NCBI GenBank assembly: GCA_012799255.1
Contig: JAAZLQ010000252.1
Span: 1-13,322, forward strand
Source: Bacillota bacterium
GTDB taxonomy: Bacteria > Bacillota_G > Limnochordia > DTU010
Direction of reading: 5' to 3'
DNA length: 13,322 nucleotides
Shown: positions 12,988-13,322 of the stretch, in pieces
Numbering within the stretch: position 1 is the stretch's first letter
Layout: each line of letters begins with the position of its first letter
Translations under genes and position numbers: made by a program
The notes under the pieces: generated by a model
What the model saw: only the letters and a program-made list of their open reading frames with translations
Told to the model about the DNA's origin: nothing
Database searches by the model: none

Positions 12988-13188
12988 TTAAATGATTACT
13001 TCGCCTAAGATTTTATCATGCGGAACAATCAAGCACTTTTCTATCGCTTTCCAATGGGTTTCATATAACTGCTTTTGAGCTTTACCATAACTTATATCAG
13101 TATCGAATTCCCAGTAGAGTGCATAGCGAACACATTTTACAATACGAGTAAGTTTGTCAGGTGGAAGCCCATCCTTAATAGTTTTCAT
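12988..13188 (-). CDS. Small hypothetical protein (66 residues)
   Basis: Soluble, Lys-rich protein beginning MKTIKDGLPPDKL, with two Trp and a basic/acidic mix typical of real coding sequence; no family is recognised. The AAAGGA ahead of the ATG is only 2 nt away, poor for independent initiation. However, the start lies inside the end of an upstream frame that stops at 13175, so it may be translated by coupling. Existence as a protein is moderately supported, function unknown. Confidence 0.45.
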   Translation of the reverse strand: MKTIKDGLPPDKLTRIVKCVRYALYWEFDTDISYGKAQKQLYETHWKAIEKCLIVPHDKILGEVII

Positions 13189-13322
13189 ATCCTTTATATA
13201 GAGAAAATTTCATACTCACAGCCTCAATAAAATCGGGGCTTAGCGGATTAAAAATAAAGGCTTCACCCCTGTTTTTGTCGAATTTATAAGGTGAACAAAA
13301 CCAACAAACCAACAAATAGAAA
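13175..13322 (-). CDS. 3' end of a reading frame entering from beyond the right edge
   Basis: On the minus strand one frame is open from the window edge to a TAA at 13177-13175, 48 codons. The last part reads NRGEAFIFNPLSPDFIEAVS then MKFSLYKGYENY. The composition looks protein-like, and the frame overlaps the start of the next small gene by 14 bases, as in coupled gene pairs. The start is outside the window and no family is recognised. It could still be a chance open frame in AT-rich DNA. Confidence 0.4.
   Translation of the reverse strand, partial: FYLLVCWFCSPYKFDKNRGEAFIFNPLSPDFIEAVSMKFSLYKGYENY

Overview
The window looks like chromosomal DNA of a Gram-positive anaerobe of the class Clostridia, perhaps of the Peptococcaceae/Desulfotomaculum-Pelotomaculum type. 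The reasons are strong AGGAGG-type ribosome binding sites, moderate-to-low GC, a DUF3842 gene fragment (a family I know from Clostridia), a sigma-54 type promoter and a CoA-thioester catabolic cluster. The genus is inference; there is no rRNA or marker gene.

Left part (147-3471): a TetR-family regulator on the minus strand is divergent from a stand-alone old-yellow-enzyme-type reductase with a [4Fe-4S] cysteine motif. An amidohydrolase-2 family protein with the decarboxylase-type metal site follows. Both plus-strand genes are followed by copies of the same GGGGCATTTGAAT hairpin.

Middle (3472-9522): a 529-bp gene-free stretch carries a terminator, a very good sigma-54 (-24/-12) promoter match, a possible remnant of a second amidohydrolase gene start and a strongly folded leader. 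It leads into a colinear run: acyl-CoA dehydrogenase, enoyl-CoA hydratase, SCP2-type thiolase/aldolase, DUF35 zinc-ribbon/OB partner, class I CoA-transferase A and B, and a hotdog-fold thioesterase-like protein. Together these could activate an acid as its CoA ester, dehydrogenate it, hydrate it and cleave the chain. No 3-hydroxyacyl-CoA dehydrogenase is present, and the thiolase has Tyr where the family usually has the His of its HD/HE motif. The complex may therefore be a BbsAB-like thiolase using a dehydrogenase encoded elsewhere, or an Ltp2-DUF35-like retro-aldolase that needs none. The substrate is unknown; a cyclic, aromatic-derived or branched acid is the best guess.

Right part (9523-13322): an accessory, partly decayed region. 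A 135-bp element with perfect 16-bp terminal inverted repeats and a G-quadruplex-type core joins a 3'-truncated DUF3842 gene to a 5'-truncated GNAT acetyltransferase gene. Then come a lipoprotein gene and a complete GNAT gene, separated and bounded by copies of a GTTGTCAACAACCCCGTC repeat. The window ends with small minus-strand genes: a one-helix membrane protein, an unknown 66-residue protein and the 3' end of a reading frame that enters from beyond the right edge.
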